Source of the DNA: Bufo bufo
Lineage: Eukaryota; Chordata; Amphibia; Anura; Bufonidae
Assembly: GCF_905171765.1 (NCBI RefSeq)
Contig: NC_053392.1
Location: forward strand, 503,174,556-503,238,555
Direction of reading: 5' to 3'
DNA: 64,000 nt
A program made the translations under genes and the position numbers. Below, one piece after another: positions 32,581 through 44,400 of the stretch (within the stretch, counting starts at the first letter, position 1; each line of letters opens with the position of its first letter). Below the pieces are notes generated by a model that had not been told where the DNA came from, did not search any database, and worked only from the letters and a program-made list of their open reading frames with translations.

Positions 32581-34126
32581 CTTGCTTGCTCCAGCCGACC
32601 TTCCCTGCCCTTTGCGAACACTGCGCGCTGTGACATCACGCGGAGGCACTTGGGTGAGTTCCCACACTTTTTTTCCCAAGACTTGACCCCTGGTTAGCCT
32701 GATTGTGTTTGGCCGGGCACGGCCGCTATTCCCGGGCACGGCCGCTATTCCATTTCCCGGGCACGGCCGTTCTGCCCGATGCACATGTTGAGGTAGCTCC
32801 TCCCTCTCATTGCCCTGCTCAGAGGCCGAGCAGGCAGATGTAAACGAGCGTTGGTCATCTGAGCAGGCTGATGCATACTGCACTAGTACCTGACAGACCG
32901 GCGCTCGTTTACATCTGTCTGCTCTGCCTCTGATAACATTTTATTACCTGTATGCTAGCTCCACATTCTGCAAGCATCCACCAGTGTCAGCATTCTCTGC
33001 TACCAACAAAGCTTTCAATTTGGAGAGGAAATTGCGTATCACAGCAGACTTCCCAGCCAATAGAGTATTGTCTTTGACAGACCAGGAAAAAGCTGTCAGT
33101 GAGGTGGTGTTGTGGTTCGCCTGTGTACGGAATTGGTGGTATTTGCCAGAGTTGCTGGAGAACTGTGAGTGCTATTTTGGGGGCACTGACCTGTACAGGG
33201 TGTGGAGGATGGGGAGGTTGAGATCCACTGAGGATATTATAAGACTTTTCTGTAGCCTCCTATATTGTCATGTGATTGGGCTGCTCAGTTCAAAATGCCC
33301 GGGCCTATTTTTTGTCCCAGTACGGCCCTGGTGGAGAGTTATGGGTTTTGACTACCCCCCTCCCAAAAGAACCCCCCTGTAGATTCCGGGTAGCCTCATA
33401 TCGCTCTACCAGGTCGATCATCTCAAGAGCATTACCTGGAGAGACCTGGCCGATCCATTGCTGGAGAGGGGGTGGCAAAGCCCTCCAGAACATATCAGCC
33501 ACCAGACGGTGCAGCATAGCAGTAGGGCTCAGCACATCAGGCTGTAGCCATTTTTGCAAGAGATTAAGCAAGTTATAATACTGGGGTCTTACTGGCTCAG
33601 CCGGCTTAAACCCCCACTGATGCACCCGCTGGGCCCGGACCAACACATTCACCCCCAGTCTTGCCAGAATCTCACCCTTGACTCTCTAGTAGTCGGCCGC
33701 TTGATCTTCCTGCAAGTCAAAATACACCCGCTGGGAATCGGATGTCAGGAACGGAGCGACGACCTCAGCCCACTGATCTCAGGGTAGATTCTCCCTTGTG
33801 GCCACCTTCTCATACATCGCCAGGTAGGTTTCGACATCATTTGCTGGTGTCATCTTGGGAATCGCCGCACGGACCGCTTTCCGGACATCATGGACACTCT
33901 GGGACGCTCCTACCGCCTGTAAAGCCATCACGTGTTGTAACAGCAGCTGGTTTGTTTCTTGCTGGTGTTAATTAGCCTCCACGAGAGCTTTCATTACAGC
34001 CTCCATTATGTCACGTGACACAGGTTTAAATTTAGCTGGTTTAATCCAGGACATCCAGCCGTACCCGGAAAAAATATTTCGGCATTTACGCCAGCCTCAC
34101 TGCGTGTGCCCGCATCCTCCACCAAT

Positions 34127-34572
34127 TGTGAGGATTCGCTCTGGTAGGCAGGGAAAGCGGACGCAGAACAGAGGCAAAAGAAACAGTTTCAGTGTTTATT
34201 CACACAAAAAGAATTTAAAAAAAGCATCAATTTCCAGTCTTAGTGTTTGTTCACACCAAGGAAAGTCCAAAGAGCAAAACAGTCACCTTGTTAGCAGGTT
34301 TTTTCCAGTGTCCACAACAGGCTTTAGGGGCCCTGTTTCCCCGCATGCGGCTTTCAGCCCTCTAGCACGGCACCATGTCTCAGATCCCAAGACAGAGACT
34401 CTGATTCTGAGCCCAAATGCCTATTTAAAGGACAGCCAGGTCTTGCCAAAACCCGGACCGGCACTTAAACTCCGGTCCGGTATTTGACCTCACCTGGCTG
34501 GAAATCAGCCCAGCCATCCATGTTGGGAGGAAAATACCTGCCTTCCCAAACAAAACCCCTTGCTATGTCACA
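34127..34572 (-). repeat. 5' LTR of Gmr1-like copy 2
   Basis: Plus-strand edges TGTGAGG and TGTCACA. Minus-strand signals: TATA-like CCTTTAAATAGG (about 34,430-34,441) and AATAAA (about 34,196-34,202, in GTGAATAAACACTG). Internal sequence just below 34,127 begins AT TGGTGGAGGATGCGG on the minus strand, a possible primer binding site starting with TGG; the tRNA is not identified. It also serves as the empty-site reference for the Harbinger insertion. Confidence 0.93.
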
Positions 34573-35090
34573 CAATGTATACAAAGAACCTCCTGTCCAT
34601 GGTTATAGCAGCAGTAGATGGCGGTACAACATTATTGGGGATCAGTTTCAAGCGGTGTGACATCTATTGGTGTTGCAGTGCTATATCTGTGGGGTGGACC
34701 AGAGCCAAAGCCTGGCAGAGGGTTCTGTTGGGCGGCTTGGTCAAACCCATATTATTAAGAATACACAGGGTAATGATAATAATAAGTATAATAGTAATAA
34801 TAGGATTTTGACACTAGTAAGAATAGCATAAATAGAGTAATAATTGTTAGTAATAAATGCCTACGTTGTGTCTTCTCCTTTATTTTCCCATTATTCCGAT
34901 CACTTATGGTAGCAGGTTGCTTCTTATAGTACGACTGTGCCTGACTCAGTTATGAGCGGCAATGTGTAGCCATACTGTGGGATGCTAATAAGCCCATTCC
35001 TGAGAATCCCCTTGGAGTAAGGAGATATTCTCCTGACCCTCTGTTGCTCTGAACCAGAGGAGTGGGTCGTAACCTGAAAATATAGCTGGG
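34573..35090. other. Anonymous spacer
   Basis: Right flank of the Gmr1-like element. AT-rich with AATAATAA runs (34,750-34,850). No gene seen. Confidence 0.5.
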
Positions 35091-35345
35091 GCTGATGGCT
35101 CACATAAGGGGCTGATGGCTCACATAAGGGGCTGATGGCTCACATAAGGGGCTGATGGCTCACATAAGGGGCTGATGGCCCCTTTGGCTCACATAAGGGG
35201 CTGATGGCTCACATAAGGGGCTGATGGCTCACATAAGGGGCTGATGGCTCACATAAGGGGCTGATGGCTGACATGGGGGGCTCATGGCTGACATGGGGGG
35301 CTCATGGCTGACATGGGGGGCTCATGGCTGACATGGGGGGGCTGA
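35091..35345 (+). repeat. Minisatellite, 21 bp unit
   Basis: About 12 copies of GGGGCTGATGGCTCACATAA; later copies change to GGGGGGCTCATGGCTGACATG. One copy carries an extra CCCCTTTGGCT. Confidence 0.95.
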
Positions 35346-35515
35346 TAGATGGCTAAAGGTTGGGGGGTTAATCTGAAGCATTGGGGGTCTGATCTGAGGT
35401 CTGATTAACATCGGGGGTCTGATTGCTGGTCTGACCTGAGGTGTAATGAAAAATATTATTTTCTTATTATTCTACTCTAAAACCTAGGTGCATCTTATAG
35501 GGCGAAAAATACGGT
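35346..35515 (+). repeat. Array-adjacent tail module (copy 2)
   Basis: Shares GGTCTGACCTGAGGTGTAAT, CTCTAAAACCTAGGTGCATC and the end GGGCGAAAAATACGGTA with 32,334-32,580. Family unknown. The terminal AAAAATAC(A/G)GTA looks like a transposon end. Confidence 0.8.
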
Positions 35516-35759
35516 ACAGTGCAGCAGAGACCAGTGCAGCAGAGACCCTAGTCAGTTTCTATAGTCATTATATAGTGTTATATATTTTAATATGCACCTT
35601 GTGTTTTCTTATGCGCGTGAATCAGTCAGCGCCTACTAGCACCCCCGAAGCCCCCCCACCCCCTAAGCCCTGCCCCATAACCCCCGCCCCCTGCCCGGTC
35701 CCTGGGAAAATTATCTTGCATGAAACTGGTCCGTGATGCAAAAAAGGTTGGGGGCCACT
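35516..35759. other. Short anonymous spacer
   Basis: Contains a tandem CAGTGCAGCAGAGAC pair and a C-rich stretch (35,641-35,700). No gene. Confidence 0.5.
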
Positions 35760-35949
35760 GATATACAGGACTATACATGGGGTGCAGTGTAATATACATG
35801 ACTATACATGGGGTGCAGTGTAATATACAGGACTATACATGGGGTGCAGTGTTATATGCAGGACTATACATGGGGTGCAGTGTAATATACAAGACTATAC
35901 ATGAGGTGCAGTGTAATATACAGGACTATACATGGGACGTGGTATAATA
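35760..35949 (+). repeat. 31-bp minisatellite, left part
   Basis: About six units of ATACAGGACTATACATGGGG plus TGCAGTGTAAT. Interrupted at the TA at 35,950 by a Tc1-like element; continues at 37,537. Confidence 0.95.
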
Positions 35950-35951
35950 TA

Positions 35952-37534
35952 CACTGCTCAAAAAAATAAAGGGAACACTTAAACAACACAATGTAACTCC
36001 AAGTCAATCACACTTCTGTTAAATCAAACTGTCCACTTAGGAAGCAACACTGAGTGACAATCAATTTCACATGCTGTTGTGCAAATCAGATAGACAGCAG
36101 GTGGAAATTATAGGCAATTAGCAAGACACCCCCAATAAAGGAGTGGTTCTGCAGGTGGTGACCACAGACCACTTCTCAGTTCCTATGCTTCCTGGCTGAT
36201 GTTTTGGTCACTTTTGAATGCTGGCGGTGCTTTCACTCTAGTGGTAGCATGAGACGGAGTCTACAACCCACACAAGTGGTTCAGGTAGTGCAGCTTATCC
36301 AGGATGGCACATCAATGCGAGCTGTGGCAAGAAGGTTTGCTGTGTCTGTCAGCGTAGTGTCCAGAGCATGGAGGCGTTACCAGGAGACAGGCCAGTACAT
36401 CAGGAGATGTGGAGGAGGCCATAGGAGGGCAACAACCCAGCAGCAGGACCGCTACCTCCGCCTTTGTGCAAGGAGGAACAGGAGGAGCACTGCCAGAGCC
36501 CTGCAAAATGACCTCCAGCAGGCCACAAATGTGCATGTGTCTGCTCAAACGGTCAGAAACAGACTCCATGAGGGTGACATGAGGGCCCGACGTCCACAGG
36601 TGGGGGTTGTGCTTACAGCCCAACACCGTGCAGGACGTTTGGCATTTGCCAGAGAACACCAAGATTGGCAAATTCGCCACTGGCGCCCTGTGCTCTTCAC
36701 AGATGAAAGCAGGTTCACACTGAGCACATGTGACAGACGTGACAGAGTCTGGAGACGCCGTGGAGAACATTCTGCTGCCTGCAACATCCTCCAGCATGAC
36801 CAGTTTGGCATTGGGTCAGTAATGGTGTGGGGTGGCATTTCTTTGGAGGGCCCCACAGCCCTCCATGTGCTTGCCAGAGGTAGCCTGACTGCCATTAGGT
36901 ACCGAGATGAGATCCTCAGACACTTTGTGAGACCATATGCTGGTGCGGTTGGCCCTGGGTTCCTCCTAATGCAAGACAATGCTAGACCTCATGTGGCTGG
37001 AGTGTGTCAGCAGTTCCTGCAAGACGAAAGGCATTGATGCTATAGACTGGCCCGCCCGTTCCCCAGACCTGAATCCAATTGAGCACATCTGGGACATCAT
37101 GTCTCGCTCTATCCACCAACATCACGTTGCACCACAGACTGTCCAGGAGTTGGCAGATGCTTTAGTCCAGGTCTGGGAGGAGATCCCTCAGGAGACCGTC
37201 CGCCACCTCATCAGGAGCATGCACAGGCGTTGTAGGGAGGTCATACAGGCACGTGGAGGCCACACACACTACTGAGCCTCATTTTGACTTGTTTTAAGGA
37301 CATTACATCAAAGTTGGATCAGCCTGTAGTGTGTTTTTCCACTTTAATTTTGAGTGTGACTCCAAATCCAGACCTCCATGGGTTGAAAAATGTGATTTCC
37401 ATTTTTTTATTTTTGTGTGATTTTGTTGTCAGCACATTCAACTATGTAAAGAACAAAGTATTTCAGAAGAATATTTAATTAATTCAGATCTAGGATGTGT
37501 TATTTTTGTGTTCCCTTTATTTTTTTGAGCAGTG
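35952..37534 (+). mobile_element. DD34E Tc1-like element
   Basis: TA duplications at 35,950-35,951 and 37,535-37,536. Ends are CACTGCTCAAAAAAATAAAG and its complement. Length 1,583 bp with one near-complete transposase. The end sequence matches a Tc1-like family widespread in fish, lampreys and frogs as I recall it. The host sequence is the 31-bp minisatellite, whose units contain TATA. Confidence 0.95.
36249..37275 (+). pseudogene. Tc1-like transposase, DD34E, one frameshift
   Basis: Likely start [12 protein letters not shown] (36,249); an upstream in-frame ATG at 36,204 is also possible. N-terminal paired helix-turn-helix ([19 protein letters not shown] and later [15 protein letters not shown]). 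Catalytic triad: VLFTDESRF (first Asp), [10 protein letters not shown] (second Asp) and SPDLNPIEHIW (Glu), with 34 residues between the last two. [10 protein letters not shown] is present. One extra A in GACGAAAGGC (about 37,026) shifts the frame between second Asp and Glu; the remainder ([13 protein letters not shown] to ARGGHTHY) lies in the new frame. About 341 residues in all, family-typical. Inactive as read. Confidence 0.93.
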
Positions 37535-37536
37535 TA

Positions 37537-39290
37537 CAAGACTATATATAGTTGTGCAGTGTAATATGAAGGACTATATCTGGGGTGCAGTCAGTTCAGG
37601 GGTGCATCACCAATGAGGCCAGGTGAGGCGATCGCCTCAGGCAGCACTAAGTAGGGGCAAAAAAAAAAAAAGCAGCGGAATGGCCATGGGCAATGAACGC
37701 TTTCATTGTGCCAAAGGGGTTAACTTAAGAATTTGGCATGGGACGTTTCAGTTTCGCCTCAGGCAGCAGAAAGGCTAGGTGCACCGCTGGGTGCAGTGTA
37801 ATATACAGGACTATACATGGGGTGCAGTGTAATATACAGGACTATACATGGGGTCCAGTGTAATATACTGGACTATACATGAGGTGCAGTGTAATATACA
37901 GGACTATAAGTGGGGTGTAGTGTAATGTACAGGACTATATGTGGGGTGCAGTGTAATATACTGGACTATAAATGGAGTGCAGTGTAATATACAGGACTAT
38001 ACATGGGGTCCAGTGTAATATACTGGACTATACATGAGGTGCAGTGTAATATACAGGACTATAAGTGGGGTGTAGTGTAATGTACAGGACTATACGTGAG
38101 GTGCAGTGTAATATACAGGACTATACATGGGGTGCAGTGTAATATACTGGACTATACATGGGGTCCAGTGTAATATACAGGACTAAACATGGGGTCCAGT
38201 GTAATATACTGGACTATACATGAGGTGCAGTGTAATATACAGGACTATAAGTGGGGTGTAGTGTAATATACAGGACTATAAGTGGGGTGTAGTGTAATGT
38301 ACAGGACTATACGTGAGGTGCAGTGTAATATACAGGACTATACATGGGGTGCGGTGTAATATACTGGACTATACATGGGGTGCAGTGTAATATACAGGAC
38401 TATACATGGGGTCCAGTGTAATATACTGGACTATACATGAGGTGCAGTGTAATATACAGGACTATAAGTGGGGTGTAGTGTAATGTACAGGTCTATACGT
38501 GGGGTGCAGTGTAATATACTGGACTATAAATGCGGTGCAGTGTAATGTACAGGACTATACATGGAGTGTAGTGTAATATACAGGACTATACATGGGGTGC
38601 AGTGTAATATACAGGACTATAAGTGGGGTGTAGTGTAATGTACAGGACTATACGTGGGGTGCAGTGTAATATACAGGACTATACATGGGGTGCAGTATAA
38701 TTTACAGGATAATACATGGGGTGTAGGTCAATATACAGGACAATACATGGGGTACAGTGTAATATACAGGACTTTAAGTGGGGTGTAGTGTAATGTACAG
38801 GACTATACGTGTGGTGCAGTGTAATATACAGGACTATACATGGGGTGCAGTGTAATGTACAGGACTATACATGGGGTGTAGTGCAATATACAGGACAATA
38901 CATGGGGTGCAGTGTAATATACAGGACTATAAGTCGGGTGTAGTGTAATGTACAGGACTATACGTGTGGTGCAGTGTAATATACAGGACTATACATGGGG
39001 TGCAGTGTAATATACAGGACTATACATGGGGTGTAGTGCAATATACAGGACAATACATGGGGTGCAGTGTAATATACAGGAGTATAGGTGGGGTGTAGTG
39101 TAATGTACAGGACTATACATGGGGTGTAGTGCAATATACAGGACAATACATGGGGTGCAGTGTAATATACAGGAGTATAGGTGGGGTGTAGTGTAATGTA
39201 CAGGACTATACGTGGGGTGCAGTGTAATATACTGGACTATAAATGGGGTGCAGTGTAATGTACAGGACTATAAATGGGGTGTAGTGTCAA
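37537..39290 (+). repeat. 31-bp minisatellite, main array with higher-order pattern
   Basis: Roughly 50 units of 31 bp (AGGACTATACATGGGG + TGCAGTGTAATATAC). Variants recur in set order: GGGGTCC, GAGGTGC, a TAAGTGGGGTGTAGTGTAATGT unit and an ACGTG unit, so blocks of about four to five units (124-155 bp) repeat. Interrupted at 37,592-37,789 by a MITE. Frames such as 38,958-39,146 on minus are repeat artefacts. Confidence 0.95.
37592..37789. mobile_element. Short hAT-type MITE in the minisatellite
   Basis: Flanked by GGTGCAGT on both sides (37,584-37,591 and 37,790-37,797), though this 8-mer is also part of the array unit. The right end complemented is CAGCGGTGCACC, and the left has CAGGGGTGCATCACC (from 37,597). 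The interior holds GGCGATCGCCTCAGGCAGC and CGCCTCAGGCAGCAG. Non-coding. Confidence 0.7.
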
Positions 39291-39915
39291 TGGGGTGTAG
39301 TGACCTCCAGCAGAAGGATGAACAGGAGTCTCCCTCAGGCTTAGATACAAAAGACAGGGAAAGACAATAAACAAAATACAAATAGGGAAGACGACACTTA
39401 ACTTCATGTGGAGCAAAGGCAGCGCCAGGAGCTCAACTGAGATCCAACAATCAGCTAGCTCAGCGTCAAGAAACTGAAGCTATAAACCGCACCCCCAAAA
39501 GGGGCAAGCAGTAATAAATAGGGGAAGTTAAATGACCAAACCAACAACACCTGCCAGAGGTGTGGTCATTACTAAAACAACACAGACACAAATTATCCAC
39601 AAGGAACCATTCAGATTAACCCACGAGTTACCAGTCTCTCTGATCTCCTGAGAGGGGACTGTTTACCTATCTGCCCTCTGCTTCTCCCCGTCCTCCGGAC
39701 TTTGTTGCTTTTGTTCCTGTTTCTGCTCTGCTTGCTGGTCCCGTGCCTACTTATCCCGTGGATCCTCTGGCTGGCTTCCTTCTTGCTCTCCGTATGCCCT
39801 CTCCTCGTGACCTGCTCTACCCTGCATAAGAAAATCGGTGAGGCCGGTTTATTCTTGGACTTATTCTGGTTGTTAACAGATTTTTATTTCTGTGGGGCCT
39901 AAGCTATTTTCCACC
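39291..39915. other. Anonymous, possibly LTR-derived
   Basis: Non-coding in appearance. A (C)CTGCCAGAGGTGTGGTCATT block and a pyrimidine-rich stretch (39,660-39,830) suggest an old LTR, but no ends are visible. The Leu-rich frame at 39,702-39,902 has no family resemblance. Confidence 0.35.
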
Positions 39916-40499
39916 AGGAGTATAACTAGGTGGTTGGAGGGAGAAAAGGGGGTGAGAGGGGAAAGAATTAATAGGAAAAAGCCAAGGGGGGGGGGGGGGG
40001 GGGAGAATACAATTTCATGAAGGAAAGCCTATAAAAAATCTAAAAAGGATAAAGAGGAAAAAAAAGGAGAAAGAAGAGAAAGAGGGAAAGGAGGAGAAGA
40101 GGGACAAAGAAAAGAAAGGGAGGAAAAAAAAAAGAAAAGAAAAAAAAGGGCCCTAAGCAAAAAAGGGCGTTCAGCTGATTTCTCTGGGCAAAAAACTGTC
40201 CAGAAACCCTTGGAACCTTCAAAGATCGAACAGTTCCTGAAATCTCCAAAAATCAGCATAAGAGCAGGACAAAAACAAATGCAGGATATTAATCCCCCAA
40301 AAAATAACAACTCTGCAATTATGCTGTAAGAAATACAGGATGGACACTCTCAAGGTGGGGGGGGTGGAGAGAATGGAGGAAGGAGTTCTATCTACTATGG
40401 AATCTACCCCTTTAAAGTAAATATTAATGGCAGTTTTAAAAAAATGGGGACCTATTTCATGATATTTTAACCCAGATTGGGACAATTTAGTCCAATGTG

Positions 40500-40950
40500 G
40501 ACTTTATAAGAGAAGAGGTTTCGAAGATCCAGGATAGAGTTACCATTATAGAAAAATCCGTGGGCGTCCTACAGAATGAACTTAGAACACTTAAAACCGA
40601 GTTCTCCACTTTAAGGATGGACTCTAATACTCTTTAAAAAATAAAATCACGGCTCTTACAGATAGGTCAAGGAGATGTAACGTGAGAATTCTGGGATTAC
40701 CTGCCTGAGGGTATAGAAGAAAAAAGTCTTGCTCAGATGATTCAAACAATGATTTTGGAGAAGTTTGGAAAGGAGCACTTCTCCCCATTATTTTTTGTGG
40801 AAAGGGCACACCAGGTTCCTAGGGGAAAACCAATTCCTGGAAGGCAGCCACGGGCACTGCTGGTGAAGATATTGGCCTCACGGGACAGAGATATGATATT
40901 GAGAAGGGGCGAGGGAGTCTTGTCCTATTTTACACAATGGGAATAAACAG
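40500..40950 (+). pseudogene. L1-like ORF1 remnant
   Basis: RNA-binding chaperone of the LINE particle. Readable pieces: LTDRSRRCNVRILGLPEG (about 40,655-40,710; a one-base shift lies within), then IQTMILEKFGKEHF, VERAHQVPRGKPIPGRQPRA and ILASRDRDMILR (to about 40,906). NVRILGLPEG is the signature start of the L1 ORF1 RRM-like domain. Upstream, a weak coiled-coil-like stretch may remain (ENFDSNTL-type codons at 40,560-40,640). The end is lost to frameshifts. Confidence 0.8.
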
Positions 40951-41406
40951 TTTTTCTTTCTGGACTTTTCTAAGGAGATTCAAGAAAAAAAGACTCAGTT
41001 TCACTGCAGTTAAAAAAACGGTTACAAGAAAGGAATATCAAGTACTCATTTCTTTATCCAGCTAAATTGCTCATTATTTTAAATGGCGGAACTCACTTTT
41101 TTTTAAATACTCCAGACCTTGCTATGGACTGACTTGATCGGAAAAATATTTAGGTGGACTTGTTCTTTGTTCTATTTTTCCAGTTTTTTTCATTCTTTTT
41201 TCATGTTTTGTCCTTTTTTACACAATGGGAATAAACTGTATGTGGGAGGGGGACGGATGGTCCTAGATGAGAGATCTGTTGCAGAATGTGGCGGATCAAG
41301 AGTAGGGGGAGAAGGGGAGGGGGGTATGTACTCTGTGGGGTGGGTTGCGATGCTTCTCCCAGGTTGTTGGGGGGAAGAGGTGGGATTTGTTCTTTTTTTT
41401 TTTTGA

Positions 41407-44400
41407 TTGATGTCGGTTAGAATACTAACTTGGAATGTTCGGGGTCTTGGCGATAAATTAAAAAGGCAGGCAGTTTGCGATCGGGTTCGGAGACATCTTC
41501 CAGCGATTATTAGTTTACTAGAAACCCATTTTACTGAGGGGGAGATTCCTCGACTCATTGGGGGATGGGCCACGCAGACTTATCATTCCACTTTTACTAG
41601 CTATTTAAGAGGAGTAACAGTATTGATTCATAAAGGAATTGATTTTGTCTGACGGGCCTCCTCCACCGATAAGCAAGGGAGATTTGTATTACATAATTGT
41701 TTACTAACTTTTATGGATCAGTGGCCTGAATGCCCTGTGATTGTGACAGGGGATTTCAAATGTGTTATTGATCCAGAAAAGGGTAGGGTTTCTATGGAAA
41801 GACATATGTACATCCCGCGCCAAGGGTCTCCTTTGTCCCGTTTTTGCCAGGAATCTGGTTTTGTGGATATATGGGGATATCCAGGGAAGGGGAAACTAGC
41901 ATATTCCTATATTAGTAAATCTGGGAGGTCAATGTCTAGGATAGATCTGGCCCTGATAAATAAAAATTATTTGAAACACATAAAATCTATGAAATATGAG
42001 GCTAGGTCTCTATCCGATCATTTACCTCTCACTATTGAGTTATGCATGCTGGATGATAAACAAATTGTTAGGCCTCCATTTAGATTAAATCCCCATTGGA
42101 TCCTTATAATGGATAACCATGAACTAATTAAACAGGAGATAGAATTTTTTGGGGAAACCAATTATTATTCAGCAAGGACATATTTGGTATGGGATGCATT
42201 TAAGGCCTTTATGAGGGGGGTTTTTATCAGTAACATCTCAAATCTAAAGAAAGGCTATGCTAAGAAAGAGAGAGATCTCCAAGAAGCAGCGGCCGCCAGT
42301 ATGGATGAGTTTTCCAGCAAAAATACAGAACAAAATAGAGAAATTATGCAGAGGTCAAGTCAGGATCTTTCTGACTTTCTTCTGGATAAGGCCCAGCAAA
42401 GGCTCTTTTTTAGGGGACAAAAATATTTCTCTGAATCAGATCGCCCAGGGAAAATGCTGGCTAGGATGTTTTCTAATCAGGGTCCAAAAAAAGAGGTAGG
42501 TAGTATTCGTTCTTCTGAAGGCACAATTATTCAAGATCATGAATGCATTAAAGAGGCATTTGTGAAGTACTTTTTGGAGTTGTACAAATCAGAAGATGGT
42601 GTTTCAGATGTAGCGATTGATTCATATTTGGATTCTATCTCTTTTCCAGTCTTTACAGATATTCAAAGAGAATCCCTTGACATGGATCTCTCCTTACAAG
42701 AGTTAGAGGCTCTTCTCCAGGATCGGATGGACTCCCATATGAATTTTATTGCAAATATAGGGAGGTTGTCTTTCCTCTTCTTCTGAAGGTATTTACTGAG
42801 GCAATAGAGGACGGTATTCTTCCAGAATCTATGACAGAGGCTGTAATAGTATTAATATTGAAAAAAGGTAAAGATCCTTTAGATATGAGTTCATATAGGC
42901 CGATATCTTTACTAAATACAGATGTTGAGCTTTTTTCAAGGATTGTCTTGACTAGGTTGTCCAAAGTTATCTTATCTATTATACATCCTGACCAAAATGG
43001 GTTTATTCCTAATAAGGGTACTCACTATAATCTGCACCATCTTTTTGCCAATATTCAGTCCTCCCTGGGGACCTCTCGCTCCATCCTGTCTTTGGATGCC
43101 TCTAAGGCCTTCGACAGGGTGGAGTAGAGATTCCTCTGGAAGGTATTAGAGAAGATGGGATTTGGTATTAAGTTCATAAATATGGTTAAGCTTCTCTATA
43201 AATTCCCTAAGGCAAGAGTGAATATTAATAAGATGCTTACAAGGTGTATTTCCTTGTAGAGAGGCACTTGTCAAGGATGTCCACTCTCTCTATTATTATA
43301 TAATATTTATATTGAGCCCCTTGCTATCAGGGTCAGGCAAGATCCTGGGATTGAAGGGTTTGGGACATTGGGAACAGAAGATAAAATTTCTTTATATGCT
43401 GATGATGTTCTATTTTATATACAACATACTTTTGAGGATTATTCAACACCACACTTTTGAGGATTATTTAAGTTGTCAACTTTTTGGGCGAAGTCTCGGG
43501 CTTTGATATCAACTGGTCCAAAACCATTCTTTTGTGTTTAAACAGATTAGAACCTCTTACTGATGACTTGATTAGCAATTTTAGGATCTCTGATTAATTT
43601 GAATATTTGGGGATTACCATTTCCTCTAAGATTGAAGATTTTTTACAGCTTAATTTGATCCCATTGATAACAAAATTGAGATCTAAAATAAAGATATCGC
43701 TTTGACTCCCATTATCTAAAGCCGACAGAATATCTTTGGTGAAAATGGTGATTCTGCCCCAACTAATGTATATCCTCGGGTACTCCCCAGTATGGATTGA
43801 AGATAGATTATTTAATCTGTTTGAGAGACTTATTAATTATCTACTCAGGGGAAGAAAGCAAGTGAGGCTTAAACTGGAGCATTTTTACAAGCCGATGGAA
43901 CAGGGAGGATAAAATCTTCCCTGCTTCAAGGGCTATTTTATAGCATCACAGCTATGGCTGTATTAGGAATGGGAGAAAATCCCATTTTGTCGAACTTTGG
44001 TGAAGAATTCCCCACATGATAATATGTTTGCATTTATTGGAATCCGGCCAATTAATCAATTTTCCACAGGAGTATAGGGTTTCTGTGAAGTTATTTACCA
44101 AGTCTTGGAGCACTATTAGAGATTGGCTGGGAATAAAGGGCTCTCTTTGTTGCATGCCCTTTTGGCATAATTATTATTTACAGGCCATAGATGAATTGGG
44201 TGGGGATCAGTATTGGCGTGTGTTTTCTATTTCGGAGTTAGCACAAAGATAAGATATATCTAACCTGTCTTGGTTTCAGTATTTTCAGTTAAGTTCGGCA
44301 CTCTCTAGTATAAAAGAATTTTTTTTTTTTATATAGATACCTCCACATTTTTGCATGAGCTAATAGTAAAGTCATTACAGAGGGTTAATATTTCACTATG

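Larger units (their letters stand above)
31176..33330. mobile_element. hAT-type non-autonomous element with minisatellites
   Basis: Exact 8-bp duplication GTGGAGAG (31,168-31,175 and 33,331-33,338). Ends are CAGGGCCGGACTGG and CCAGTACGGCCCTG, matching the CAG-led short inverted repeats and 8-bp duplication of hAT. The interior has no transposase. It contains a GC-rich hairpin near 31,490-31,530, two minisatellite arrays, a tail module shared with 35,346-35,515, and a further GC-rich repeat cluster (32,700-32,770). Confidence 0.92.
31060..34006 (-). pseudogene. Gmr1-like gag with SCAN-like domain and zinc knuckle (copy 2)
   Basis: Starts at ATG 34,006 (MEAVMKALVEAN). In-frame stops occur soon after (TAA near 33,973 and others around 33,780 and 33,690). 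The SCAN-like helical region (33,640-33,400) reads LLQKWLQPDVLSPTAMLHRL, ALPPPLQQWIGQVSPGNA and IDLVERYEATR. A hAT-type element (31,176-33,330) splits the linker after FGRGVVK. The far side carries the nucleocapsid knuckle CWRCREPGHVRAVC (about 31,060-31,105), a complete CCHC. The product would form the particle and bind RNA. The SCAN relationship follows published work on Gmr1-like gag; similarity here is judged by eye. Confidence 0.88.
20819..34572 (-). mobile_element. Gmr1-like Ty3/gypsy retrotransposon (copy 2), with nested insertions
   Basis: Two LTRs (TGTGAGG...TGTCACA as read on the plus strand) at 34,127-34,572 and at 20,819-20,910 plus 28,589-28,922. The element is transcribed leftward: 5' LTR, gag, protease, integrase, RT/RNase H remnant, a G-rich polypurine tract and the 3' LTR. 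Having integrase upstream of RT is the reported hallmark of Gmr1-like elements. The 3' LTR is split by a Harbinger element and gag by a hAT-type element. Flanks (ATAAT and CAATG) give no convincing target duplication. Confidence 0.92.

Noticed and set aside
20814..34577. Target duplication for the second Gmr1-like element
   Set aside because: ATAAT and CAATG share only AAT in shifted register; not convincing, so none is claimed.
36312..36979. Long minus-strand frames across the DD34E element
   Set aside because: Antisense shadows of a transposase with clear Tc1 motifs on plus.
35760..39290. Regular 31-bp direct repeats as a CRISPR array
   Set aside because: The units are contiguous with no unique spacers, and the surroundings are vertebrate transposons; it is a minisatellite.
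40029..40310. Phe/Leu-rich minus frame as a membrane protein
   Set aside because: Translation of a purine-rich low-complexity stretch in the LINE 5' region.
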